A stretch of 15,983 nt of DNA from Promethearchaeota archaeon (GTDB taxonomy: Archaea; Asgardarchaeota; Lokiarchaeia; Sigynarchaeales; SOKP01), in assembly GCA_019057975.1 (NCBI GenBank), contig JAHLWJ010000080.1, positions 1-15,983 on the forward strand, in the 5' to 3' direction. Below, one piece after another: positions 5,912 through 14,086 of the stretch; position 1 is the stretch's first letter, and every line of letters starts with the position of its first letter. Position numbers and translations under genes: made by a program. The notes under the pieces are model-generated. The model searched no databases and was not told the DNA's origin. It saw only the letters and a program-made list of their open reading frames with translations.

Positions 5912-6835
5912 TTAATTATTTTTTTTATTGGCGATAATTCTTAAACTATTTTCTATTTTTTCTATCGACTTTTGTATTTTTTCCAATATTTCAGGACCTA
6001 TAAGCATAGGCCCCAGATTTAATGAAGGATCAATAATTTGTTTTTCTTTAAACTTATTTCCAGCAATATCATTATATTCTAAAATTAATTCTACTGGATT
6101 TTCTCCAAAAGTTTTTTTTGTTATGATAAAGACATATAAATCCATGGTAAAAGGATTATCTTTATCAATAGCAGGAATGGTTAGAGGAAATTTTTCCTTG
6201 AAATAATCCTCAAAAGATTTGGGCAAAGGATTAAAGGATAGTTTTACATTTAAAGCTGCAGAATCGTTTAAGGCTAATACTATTAATTGGACTACATTAG
6301 GCTTATTTTCACTTAATTTTAAGATTCCTTTCAATAAAGGTTTCATCAATCCTCGCCTGGAACGAAGTGCTTCAATTAAAAAATGATTTGCAGGGTTAGA
6401 ATGGGCACCAGTTCTTATATAGTACTTATAATCATAAGCCATGTGAACATCATAACTTTCTTCAAAAAGAATAATAACCACAACTTTATCTTTATCAATT
6501 AAGGAATTCACTCCTTCACCTTCAACTATATTAATTTTATATTGCCCGATTGGATTTACACTTAAAAAAACTTGGTCTAACCAATCTCTAAGTTTTTGAT
6601 TATTAATACTTTGTGGTATTCCTCCATCTATTTTACCATTATCATCTACCCCTATTACTAAAATTCCCCCACCAGAATTCCAAAATGCTGAGGCTGTCAT
6701 ACTTATTTTTTTCTTGAGTTCTTTAAAGGAAGTTTTGCTTGATTTATATTCATAAAAGTCATCTTCTTCTGAAGGTATATTAACCAAATCTTTTTCAGTC
6801 CAATTTGCAATTTCCTGATATATTTTCTTATTCAT
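5912..6835 (-). CDS. AlbA_2 (Schlafen-type) domain protein
   Basis: A 307-residue protein. Residues about 20-155 are an AlbA_2/Schlafen-like domain: EEDDFYEYKSS (about 23-33), KKISMTASAFWNSGGGILVIGVDDNGKIDGG (about 43-72) and YYIRTGAHSNPA. These match the family's E-x-K, A-x-A/S-x-N-x-x-GG-x-L-x-x-G-x-x-D and F-x-R-x-G segments. The family includes putative ATP-binding regulators and, in Schlafen, RNases; the activity here is unknown. Residues about 165-307 are beta-rich (LNVKLSFNPLP, VELILEYNDIAG) with a final charged helix, and are unassigned. The ATG follows GAGG by six bases. It is the first gene of the AlbA_2-HIRAN-nuclease set. Confidence 0.85.
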   Translation of the reverse strand: MNKKIYQEIANWTEKDLVNIPSEEDDFYEYKSSKTSFKELKKKISMTASAFWNSGGGILVIGVDDNGKIDGGIPQSINNQKLRDWLDQVFLSVNPIGQYKINIVEGEGVNSLIDKDKVVVIILFEESYDVHMAYDYKYYIRTGAHSNPANHFLIEALRSRRGLMKPLLKGILKLSENKPNVVQLIVLALNDSAALNVKLSFNPLPKSFEDYFKEKFPLTIPAIDKDNPFTMDLYVFIITKKTFGENPVELILEYNDIAGNKFKEKQIIDPSLNLGPMLIGPEILEKIQKSIEKIENSLRIIANKKNN

Positions 6836-6848
6836 AAAGAGCCTCTTT
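6836..6848 (-). promoter_or_regulatory. Hairpin that would sequester the AlbA_2 gene's Shine-Dalgarno
   Basis: AAAGAG and CTCTTT flank a single base directly upstream of the ATG. On the - strand the GAGG ribosome binding site straddles the centre of the palindrome, so a folded leader would hide it. On the + strand the same palindrome runs into a T tract and resembles a weak terminator, although no + strand gene ends there. The stem is short and A/T-rich. Confidence 0.35.
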
Positions 6849-6959
6849 TTTTATTAATTGAAAATAGGTAAATCTAAGACCAATGGGATAAACAGTTTCT
6901 TAAGTTAATACTGCTAACGCTAATTATTTTATAAATTCCATTTAAAATTAAGTTTCAGA

Positions 6960-7100
6960 TTATTCTTCTTTCAAAAAATACCCCATATCCTTCTTATAAA
7001 GTTTTGTCAGTTCCTTTAACTGTATCACATCTATTCTTAATTGACCGGATTCAATTTTAGATATATATGACTGAGTTTTAACTATTGCAATTTTAACTTC
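6960..7100 (-). pseudogene. C-terminal half of an XRE-type HTH regulator
   Basis: Reading leftward from 7100 the frame is open for 46 codons and encodes VKTQSYISKIESGQLRID, then VIQLKELTKLYKKD, a textbook second half of an XRE/Cro-C1 helix-turn-helix (recognition helix TQSYISKIESG). A stop lies directly upstream at 7101-7103 and there is no start codon, so the N-terminal half is missing. The remnant overlaps the last bases of the DUF3883 gene in another frame. It suggests a regulator gene replaced or joined by recombination at this point. It is probably not translated. Confidence 0.75.
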
Positions 7101-8337
7101 CTACTGAAATTTCCGCTCTATAATTAATTGGTTTTAGAGTAATACTGCTATAGAATAATTTAGAAGCGTCTTTTAGGGGCCAAATTTTAGGGTTTTTTAA
7201 TTTTGTATTAAAGACAATATAAATATAGTAATTCTCAAGCTCTTTTGCCTTCTCAAGTTCGTTGCTTGAAATTAAGAAACTCACAATACCTTTATAGCTT
7301 CTACTTGTAGCTTTGACCTCGATATATTTCTTTCTACCGTCTGGCTCGAAAGACAGAATATCATAACCGGCGGAAACATTTTTTTTGGAAACCTGCTTAA
7401 CCTTTCTTGCGAGATTATCTTTTCCAAGCTCTAAAAGGTATTTTCTCTCTTGCGTTAAAACTACATTCTCTCCACGCTCTCCTAGTCTTGCAAATCTCCT
7501 ATTCTCTTCTTCAAAATCCACTACCATCTTACGCTGAGAAGCTTTCCCCCCACGCTCTTTCTTATTTTCTTTAATAATTGTTAATTCAATATACTCCGGG
7601 GATACATCCTTTATTTTTGGGTAGTCTTCACCATAGTCAATGTATGGCCTGAGGTCCTCGGGTGTTTGGTCCTTATTTGGAGGTTTTCCAAATTCAAAAT
7701 AAAGGAAATCTGAAAATTCCCACATCTTCCAATTACGCATAATTTTGTCATTTATTTTGAATTTATATAGTAATTCCCTTTTATCTATCAAATGTATATC
7801 TAAATCAGTAGCACCAACACCTATAGCGTTGAGGAAATAGTCCACCCATGACTCTGCAAAAATATTAATAAATCTGTCCGGGTAATAAAGAAATAATATC
7901 TTTGCTTTAAACATAGGAGACAATTCAACTTTTTTTATGCCCTCTATATCTTCATTTCCCCCGAATTCTATCAGCCTTAGTATCTCATCCTTTAGCCTAC
8001 CCACTGTATCATTTGGGCTGGAATATTTATTGGTGTATTTGTAGTCATTGATACTCTTATCAAAATATAGACCAAATTTATCTGCCCTCGCACCCCGCAT
8101 GCTGCCTAGTTCTTCTGTTTCCCATTCAACCCAGTAACAGAAAGTATTAGTATTTGGTTTACCACCAATTAGCTTGCCCTCAACATATTCATCAATCGTT
8201 AAACCAGCTATCCTTGAAGGGGGGAATGCTTTGATAAATGCTTTTCTGAGAGTGTTTAGCTTTTTATAACTAACCTTATTACTTTGGCGTTTACCCTCAA
8301 AATTTGCTTGTCTTTGCCTTAATTCATAAGTATCCAT
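7093..8337 (-). CDS. DUF3883 nuclease-like protein with N-terminal recognition region
   Basis: A 414-residue protein. Residues about 285-400 match DUF3883 (NOV C-terminal domain): LGERGENVVLTQERKYLLELG, then AGYDILSFEPDGRKKYIEVKAT with Asp326, Glu340 and Lys342 in a PD-(D/E)XK pattern, then FLISSNELEKAKELENYYIYIV. The N-terminal 250 residues include SMRGARADKFGLYFDK (about 79-94) and LSPMFKAKILFLYYPDRFINIF (about 139-160), an arrangement I associate with the N-terminal regions of McrBC-like and DUF3883 proteins. It may recognise DNA or modified bases. TAAGGAT about seven bases upstream supports the ATG. It follows the HhH-like gene by 30 bases on the same strand. Confidence 0.8.
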   Translation of the reverse strand: MDTYELRQRQANFEGKRQSNKVSYKKLNTLRKAFIKAFPPSRIAGLTIDEYVEGKLIGGKPNTNTFCYWVEWETEELGSMRGARADKFGLYFDKSINDYKYTNKYSSPNDTVGRLKDEILRLIEFGGNEDIEGIKKVELSPMFKAKILFLYYPDRFINIFAESWVDYFLNAIGVGATDLDIHLIDKRELLYKFKINDKIMRNWKMWEFSDFLYFEFGKPPNKDQTPEDLRPYIDYGEDYPKIKDVSPEYIELTIIKENKKERGGKASQRKMVVDFEEENRRFARLGERGENVVLTQERKYLLELGKDNLARKVKQVSKKNVSAGYDILSFEPDGRKKYIEVKATSRSYKGIVSFLISSNELEKAKELENYYIYIVFNTKLKNPKIWPLKDASKLFYSSITLKPINYRAEISVGS

Positions 8338-8367
8338 CAGTTATCCTTAGGTAATTTAAACTTAGTA

Positions 8368-9066
8368 TTATTTATTCCAATTTATCCATTTTTCCAGTAA
8401 TTTATTATCAGGAAGTTCAAAACTATTAGTTATTCTTATCCAGTGATATTCATCTACAAGTTTCGGAATAGTCATATTATTCTTTTTAAATAAGCTCGGT
8501 ATATCTAGTAGTTCAAATTTCTCTTTTTGACAAGATTTCTTTAGCTCCTGTACTTCCTCCATTACTTTTAATAAAAATGATGAGTAAGACGATATATTAT
8601 AATTCTTTTTGAAATATTTTCTCATTGCTCCATCCCACGGAATCAATGATTTTGGTCTTAGGGAGAAGAGTATTTTTGCAGAACCTGTATCACCGACACC
8701 TTTTATTATATTCTTACCATCTTTTACTATATGTGAAGCTCTTTTTAACCTTAAATTATCATATGCAGTTTGAATTAATTTTAAATCTTTTTCTTTCAAT
8801 TCCCAGATATTAGTCTCCCTTGTTGGGATGTGGTTATTGTATTCTTTATACCATGACAATATCTCATCCGAAGCCAGCTCATGACAATTTTTATAGAAAT
8901 TTCTACAACCCCAATCATTAAGCCATTTCAACAGGTAGTTTCTGTGTGAGTTGTTAAATAAATCAAGATGACTGTTAGTTTTGTCTAAAAATTTTATATA
9001 AGTATCATCAAATTTTGTTAAGTGTCTATATATATAACTCGTGAAGGATAGTTCATATAAATTCAT
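8368..9066 (-). CDS. Helix-hairpin-helix-like hypothetical protein
   Basis: A 232-residue helical protein. Residues about 118-150 read IIKGVGDTGSAKILFSL, then RPKSLIPWDGAMRKYF. The G-V-G-x-T-x-x-A-K segment looks like a helix-hairpin-helix DNA-backbone contact, and the following PWD places an aspartate where HhH-GPD/OGG-type glycosylases carry their catalytic one. I recognise the WLNDWGCRNF and TGSAKILFSLRP style from a widespread hypothetical family but cannot prove glycosylase activity. AAAGG lies about nine bases before the ATG. It is first in a two-gene unit with the DUF3883 protein, so a base-modification or DNA-recognition role beside a nuclease is a reasonable guess. Confidence 0.55.
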   Translation of the reverse strand: MNLYELSFTSYIYRHLTKFDDTYIKFLDKTNSHLDLFNNSHRNYLLKWLNDWGCRNFYKNCHELASDEILSWYKEYNNHIPTRETNIWELKEKDLKLIQTAYDNLRLKRASHIVKDGKNIIKGVGDTGSAKILFSLRPKSLIPWDGAMRKYFKKNYNISSYSSFLLKVMEEVQELKKSCQKEKFELLDIPSLFKKNNMTIPKLVDEYHWIRITNSFELPDNKLLEKWINWNK

Positions 9067-9313
9067 CTACAATACCTTTGAATTTCAAAAATTTATTATT
9101 ACAAGTACTTATTAAGTTTAACATTTAAATCTTAAAAGAGTAATTATTTGTGGATGAGTTAACATTCTGCTTATACACATCTAAGGGTTAAAACAAGGCG
9201 TTATATGATAAACATAATGCGTAAAATGTTAATTCTTTCACATTAATGGATCATATTAAGATTTTTGCAATATCTTCAGTAAATAAGTAATTGATGACGG
9301 AAAGGTGAAATTT
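9067..9313. other. Non-coding spacer between two - strand units
   Basis: This 247-base stretch lies between the 3' end of the five-gene operon and the start of the HhH-like gene. I find no convincing ORF, tRNA or strong GC-rich terminator. It must contain the promoter for the HhH-like gene unless that gene is read through from the operon. Its only clear structure is the inverted repeat at 9149-9242. Confidence 0.6.
9149..9242. repeat. Large imperfect inverted repeat with two internal stems
   Basis: Arms at 9149-9165 and 9226-9242 pair over 17 positions with one mismatch and two G-T pairs; the inner seven pairs (TTAACAT / ATGTTAA) are perfect. Inside are a stem pairing 9198-9204 (GCGTTAT) with 9214-9220 (ATAATGC, one G-T pair) and a 4-bp stem CTTA...TAAG near 9169-9184. 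Together they would give a three-way-junction fold of about 94 bases. It could be a structured RNA, a palindromic repetitive element or a recombination site. No sequence match to a named class is visible to me. Confidence 0.5.
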
Positions 9314-10987
9314 TTAATATTTTTCAGAAGTTATTTTTTTATTATTAATCTTTAATTTTTCTAAGTATCCATTATAGTATAAAAAGTTTTTCAGCGATTG
9401 ATTGCAGTAGGCACTTTTTTTATATTCTTTAAATAAATCAGATAAGCTTAAATTTTCTGAATGTACTAAATCCAAAGAGCACTCAAGCTCTTCGATATCT
9501 ATTATTGTGAAATCATCAATATTATCTTTTAAGAATCCTTTTTTAAAAATTCTATCTTTATATTCTTCATAAAGACCAGGAGTTTGCGGTAATCCTGTTT
9601 ATAATATTAATACTGGAAATAGACGCTCGATTTTTTTAGGAGAAATTGAATTAATTTTTAATTTATTTTCTTTAAAATTATTAATAGCCTTATCTAATTG
9701 CAATATTTTACCTTTTCTGTCTTTACCATCACCAAAAAAAATTAAATCAATTTCATTAAAGATTTTTTCATAATTAGCACTTAGAGCTGTATTAAATTTT
9801 ATATTTGAGGAAGTAATTTCAAAGAAAAACAAAGTATTGCCATAATCTAATATTAAATCTACATTTCCAGTGTTTTCACCATCATATTCTGAATAATATA
9901 TTTTTTGAAGCAACCCACGGCTATAGACTTTTTTAAACAATTCATAAATATAATACTCTAGGCATCTTCCCAAAAAAGCCCGTAGTTTGTTAAGATTCTT
10001 CTGTACATCACTATTAAGTCTATTTTTTATATGATTAAAAATTGTCCAATAGATACCAATTGTTGCTTTCTCTGTTAAAAATTTAAAATCTATAGGAAAA
10101 TATACACCATTATCTATTTTAATTAGGGGATTTGACCAAAAGTCTGAAAAAGAAGAGAAGAAATCTTTATCTTCTTCTTCACTTTTTAATTTAAGTGATT
10201 CTTTATTTAATGCTAATTCTGAAAAAAATATGTCTATATTATTCTTAATTTTATCTTTTAATGTTTTAAAGTAATTATTATCAAGATAAAAACCTTTTAA
10301 TCCAGGATCATAGTTTTTGATATAGTGACTGAGAATACTATAACTTAAATATAAATAGGGCAGTATATCCATTCCAACAGCATTTTTAAATTCATCATTA
10401 AAATAATAGCACTCATCTGGATATCTTTTTTTAACCTTATCGAAAATCTCTGAATATAGATAATAATATCTTTGTAACAATAACATTAACCTGTAATCAT
10501 AATTTAGGTATATATTTTTAAAAACGTTTCCAATTATTGATTTTCTATCATTATCAATTTCTTCTTCCAAAAAATCGCTTATTCCAAAAAGAATTTTCCC
10601 AAATCCCTTAAAATCTTCTTCTATAGATTTTTTCCCACTATTATTATTGTTGTATACCAAATTTGTTTTAATTAATGATAATAATTGCTGTCTACTAAAA
10701 ATTACTCTTCCACTTTCCCAAAATTTTTGTATTTTACAGAATATATTTATATCATTTCCAAATAATTGTTTTGCTATTTTTAGTGCTTGTTCACTTTTTA
10801 TTAATAAATACTCATCCTTTAATATATAATTTATTTTAGCTGCTGACTGAAGAACTGATGAATAATCAAAATTATTTAAATCGAGTATTAACTCATTTAC
10901 AGTGCTATAAATATTATTGCCGAAAATTTCCTTACTTGTAATATAGACTAATATATTTTTTTCTAAAAAGTTTGAATTATCCGCCAT
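9314..10987 (-). pseudogene. Nuclease-like protein interrupted by an in-frame TAA
   Basis: From the ATG at 10985-10987 the frame encodes 462 residues ending PVLIL, then a TAA at 9599-9601, then 94 more codons in the same frame to a TAA at 9314-9316. The downstream part is clearly coding-like (GLPQTPGLYEEYKDRIFKKG, DFTIIDIEELECSLDL, SLKNFLYYNGYLEKL), so a protein of about 556 residues has been cut by a nonsense codon. Residues about 335-395 carry a nuclease-like core: FLGRCLEYYIYELF (Glu344), GNVDLILDYGNTLFFFEITSS (Asp377, Glu390), with Thr392 where PD-(D/E)XK enzymes usually have Lys. The N-terminal 300 residues are helical and unassigned. It is last in the operon, 59 bases after the HEPN gene. 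A 462-residue truncated product is possible. Confidence 0.7.
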
Positions 10988-11046
10988 TCTTAATTTATTA
11001 TTTTTTTATTTTTCATTCTTTTTTTAAATTGGTTCTCATTACCAGT

Positions 11047-11829
11047 CTATATTTTTGGAAATCCGAGTTTTTCTCTATATTTGTTAAAAATACCAAGCTC
11101 TCTTTCGGTCATTCTTTTTTTTCTTTCTTTCCAAATCGTAGGGTATTTAATCTCTATTTCAGAAATATTTAAAAAAGCACTTTCTTTTGCTATAGAGTCT
11201 AGAATTTTTTCAATATCAGATCTGGGGTCTGAATCTTTTGGATGCTGCACTTCATCACTATAAGGAACTGGAACCATCATATGTTTTATATTAAACGACA
11301 GATTTTCAAAAAATAAGTTTATATAGTCTCTTAACTTTTCTAACTCTTTAAAATTAATACGGCCAATATTTTTTGTGTCTTTAACATAATCTTCAATGGT
11401 ATGAGCTATGCGTTTGTTTCTTAAATCTTGTATGCGATCCAATATATCATTCATTATATGCTCAAATTTAATGTTTTTAATTCTATTTTTAAAAGCCTCT
11501 AGATATTCAGATTTAATATAATTTTTAATTATTCTGTTTTTAAACTTTCTTATAGTAAAAGAGTTGGCACTAGCATCCTTGATAAGTCTTGATATTATAA
11601 TAATGGAATATTCAAAAAAATTATTTATAACCATTGAAAAAAATATCCTATCATCAGGTGTACAGAATAAATCAAAGGGAAATTCTCTAATTTTATTAAT
11701 AATGAATATATTTGTATTTAGCGTAACTAACTCACTATAAAAAAATCCCATGCCATCTTCGTAATCTTTTAAATATTCTGGAGATATTACTTCTTTTGCA
11801 TTTAAATTTAAAAAATTATTATTTACCAA
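11047..11829 (-). CDS. HEPN-type protein, possibly AbiU2-like
   Basis: A 260-residue protein starting at TTG (11827-11829), supported by AGGAG nine bases upstream, the best ribosome site in this operon. It is helical, with INNFFEYSIIIISRLIKD (about 68-85) and FTIRKFKNRI, then ILDRIQDLRNKRIAHTIED (about 129-147). RNKRIAH (Arg137 to His143) is the R-x4-6-H motif of HEPN RNases. The arrangement of an ISRLIKD helix, a short S-x-T/L-R-K-x-x-N segment and the RxxxxxH helix resembles the AbiU2 HEPN family. The C-terminal 60 residues (IEIKYPTIWKERKKRMTERE) are charged. Likely activity, by family, is RNA cleavage during phage infection. It follows the smaller HEPN gene by 44 bases. Confidence 0.65.
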   Translation of the reverse strand: MVNNNFLNLNAKEVISPEYLKDYEDGMGFFYSELVTLNTNIFIINKIREFPFDLFCTPDDRIFFSMVINNFFEYSIIIISRLIKDASANSFTIRKFKNRIIKNYIKSEYLEAFKNRIKNIKFEHIMNDILDRIQDLRNKRIAHTIEDYVKDTKNIGRINFKELEKLRDYINLFFENLSFNIKHMMVPVPYSDEVQHPKDSDPRSDIEKILDSIAKESAFLNISEIEIKYPTIWKERKKRMTERELGIFNKYREKLGFPKI

Positions 11830-11873
11830 TGCTTATTTCTCCTATCAATTCAATTGCAGATGTATTTAATTTA

Positions 11874-12428
11874 TTACCCAATTATAAAGCTTTTTTTAAT
11901 TCCATCTTTAATAAAATAATCAAGTTTCTTTAAATAAATTTTACATAGTGTCAAAACATCTTCATTACCGGACCAATCAGTAAACAAATATTTATACCTT
12001 ACTTTAGGTAGAGGTTTTCCTTTATTTGTACTACTTTCCGATAAACTATTTCTTGGACTTTTTAGTTCTCCAAGATTTATAATGCTACCATTTGCCTTAA
12101 TTAATTTTGCTGACAAAGATCCTGTAAGTTTAAGCTCTCCACCAGTCGTTAAACCTACCTCTCTTCTAGATTTTATAGGTGAGATATGAATATTGTTATT
12201 CCGCTTTTCTTTAAAAAATTTTAAGATTTTATCATTTGAAATGTAATTGTCATACCAGAGCTGACCATTGTCTTTACTTTTTGCTTCTTCAAGGGAATAT
12301 TGAAATATGCAAGGAGCGGCTGTTAAAAAAGCGCTGAGGTTGTATAAAAAATTCTCCTTATTTCTTTTATTTTTAGATATCTGATAATAGAAATATTTAG
12401 CTTCTTTGAATTTTTCTTTTTCATTCAT
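11874..12428 (-). CDS. Small HEPN-like protein with R-x4-H motif
   Basis: A 184-residue protein. The N-terminal 85 residues read as a helical bundle: FKEAKYFYYQI, NFLYNLSAFLTAAPCIFQYSLEEA (about 27-49), WYDNYISNDKILKFFKEKRNNNIH (about 58-81). The last six residues of that stretch, RNNNIH (Arg76, His81), form an R-x4-H HEPN motif after a helix. I recognise this layout (nL-x-AFL-x-AA ... LEEA ... WY ... FF-x-x-xRN-x-x-IH) as a widespread family of defence-associated hypotheticals. The C-terminus YLFTDWSGNEDVLTLCKIYL is also typical. Its ATG is two bases after the preceding stop, implying coupled translation and fixed stoichiometry with the nuclease-methylase subunit. Confidence 0.65.
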   Translation of the reverse strand: MNEKEKFKEAKYFYYQISKNKRNKENFLYNLSAFLTAAPCIFQYSLEEAKSKDNGQLWYDNYISNDKILKFFKEKRNNNIHISPIKSRREVGLTTGGELKLTGSLSAKLIKANGSIINLGELKSPRNSLSESSTNKGKPLPKVRYKYLFTDWSGNEDVLTLCKIYLKKLDYFIKDGIKKSFIIG

Positions 12429-12430
12429 AA

Positions 12431-14071
12431 TTATTTATTTCCAATTTTTACTATAGGAATTTTCTTTAAATTATTAGAATTGTACCATTCCTGCCATTGC
12501 TGCTGAACAATACCTAACCCTGGCGCTAACCAATCACAAATTGGACCTGTTTTTGAATCAGGTTCAGAAATACTAGCCAAAAAAATAGGATAGTCAAGAT
12601 TTGAAAAATCCTTATCATTTATATAGTCAATATCACCAATAGGTTTAATTTTTATGGCATATAAGATAGACATTTTCTGAGAAGAAGTTTGAGCACCTTT
12701 TTGTTGTTGTTTTGTTGATGTACCTTTTTTAAAGACACCTCTTGGCAGACCAATTATTGCTAATATTCTGCAATATTTTGTTACAAAATTTCTAAGTATT
12801 TCATTACGGGAATTTGAAAAAAATCCTTCTGGTAAAACAAGACAAATTTTTCCACCTACTTTGACACTATTAATTGCTTGCTGGATTGAAAGGTTATATT
12901 CAGACAGATTATCTTCCAATATTCCATTTCTATCAAAGTCTATATTAATATTTTCTCCAATCTTATTTAAGTCACCATGCTCATATTTGTTACCACCTGC
13001 AGGATTTCCAATTATTAAATCCCAATCTTTGCCCTGATAAAAAAGTCCATTACCCTTAATTATAGGTAGGGATTCAATTTCATCATTACCAGTTTTTTTA
13101 AAAAAGATCGCTAGGTAAGTTTTGGCAATTGTATAAGGCAATTCATCAATATCAACTCCACGAATATTTTTAAGTTCAGCACCTCTATAAATAGAAGCTG
13201 CTAAAAACCCGCCGCTTCCACACTCAAAATCCAAAACTTTAGTTTCTTTATCCAAATTTCCAATCAAAGAAAACATAAAATCTATTACACATTGTTCAGT
13301 CAAATATTGATTGAGGTTTGTTCCTTGAAAAGAACGTAGTATGTAAGAGCGAAATTCTTTTGCTGTTTCAGGTTCGATAGAATTAATCCAATCAAATTTT
13401 TCATAAACCAGTCTTATTTGTGCTTGTCTGTCTTTGTATTTTTCTAAGTCAAGATATGGTCTATGACTGGTGTAATCTTTTCCGTATTGTAAAAATGATA
13501 AAATTTGAGAAGCGATATTTTTAACTACATCTGGAGTAATTTTTTCTTCAAGTTTATATATCGGACCCAACTCGTTTAATATTTCTTTTCTAAAAATTTC
13601 AGGATTAAAAATAATTCTTTTTTCTAATTTTATTAGTCCATATTCTTGGAGTAATTCAGTAAAAAATATCGGATTATCTAACTTTTCTGCCCAATCTTTG
13701 AAATTATTTTTTTTAATTTCAAATCTGTGGGCATAAAAACTTATTTGTTTACCAATAGTTACTGCAAAAAAACGTGGACGAATACCATCTTTAGAATAAT
13801 TAACTGGATAGTTACGAATATATGAAAGAGCTTGATCAATTGCATCTCTTTCTGATTTGCCATATTTTTTAGCTTCTATTAGAAAGACTGGTATACCTTC
13901 CCAGTAGTAAACAATATCAGGTTTTTTTACACTACTTGCTATACGTACCGGAATTTGGTTTATCCTTGTATTTTGTTCATCTTCAGGTTGTGGGAAACCT
14001 AATTGTGATGTAAAAAGTGGTAAAATATTTTGAACTAAATATGAAATTTCAGATCTTTTATTATTTTCCAT
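12431..14071 (-). CDS. HsdR_N-type nuclease fused to a degenerate N6-adenine methylase domain
   Basis: A 546-residue protein. Residues about 5-120 are a Type I restriction N-terminal nuclease domain: PDIVYYWEGIPVFLIEAKKYG (Asp52, Glu66, Lys68), then DQALSYIRNY, then RFFAVTIGKQISFY. Residues about 155-520 are an N6_Mtase (HsdM-like) domain: LTEQCVIDFM (motif X region, about 257-266), VLDFECGSGGFL (motif I, 279-290), VDIDE (306-310) and DLIIGNPAGG (351-360), followed by LPEGFFSNSRNEILR. Motif IV should be NPP(Y/F); here it is NPAG, and motif I has FE where PA is usual, so methyl transfer is doubtful while AdoMet binding may persist. No helicase domain is present. It lies 15 bases after the M-S gene and 2 bases before a HEPN gene. 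Confidence 0.85.
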   Translation of the reverse strand: MENNKRSEISYLVQNILPLFTSQLGFPQPEDEQNTRINQIPVRIASSVKKPDIVYYWEGIPVFLIEAKKYGKSERDAIDQALSYIRNYPVNYSKDGIRPRFFAVTIGKQISFYAHRFEIKKNNFKDWAEKLDNPIFFTELLQEYGLIKLEKRIIFNPEIFRKEILNELGPIYKLEEKITPDVVKNIASQILSFLQYGKDYTSHRPYLDLEKYKDRQAQIRLVYEKFDWINSIEPETAKEFRSYILRSFQGTNLNQYLTEQCVIDFMFSLIGNLDKETKVLDFECGSGGFLAASIYRGAELKNIRGVDIDELPYTIAKTYLAIFFKKTGNDEIESLPIIKGNGLFYQGKDWDLIIGNPAGGNKYEHGDLNKIGENINIDFDRNGILEDNLSEYNLSIQQAINSVKVGGKICLVLPEGFFSNSRNEILRNFVTKYCRILAIIGLPRGVFKKGTSTKQQQKGAQTSSQKMSILYAIKIKPIGDIDYINDKDFSNLDYPIFLASISEPDSKTGPICDWLAPGLGIVQQQWQEWYNSNNLKKIPIVKIGNK

Positions 14072-14086
14072 ATGACATTTCTATTT

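Noticed and set aside
6836..6852. Rho-independent terminator on the + strand
   Set aside because: The palindrome plus T tract has the right look, but the stem is six A/T-rich pairs and no + strand gene ends upstream. Its overlap with a ribosome binding site on the other strand is the better explanation.
9149..9242. Integron attC site
   Set aside because: The arms contain AAC and GTT in the right order, but the seven-base boxes deviate from RYYYAAC and GTTRRRY, the internal stem is not concentric, and there is no integrase gene or cassette array.
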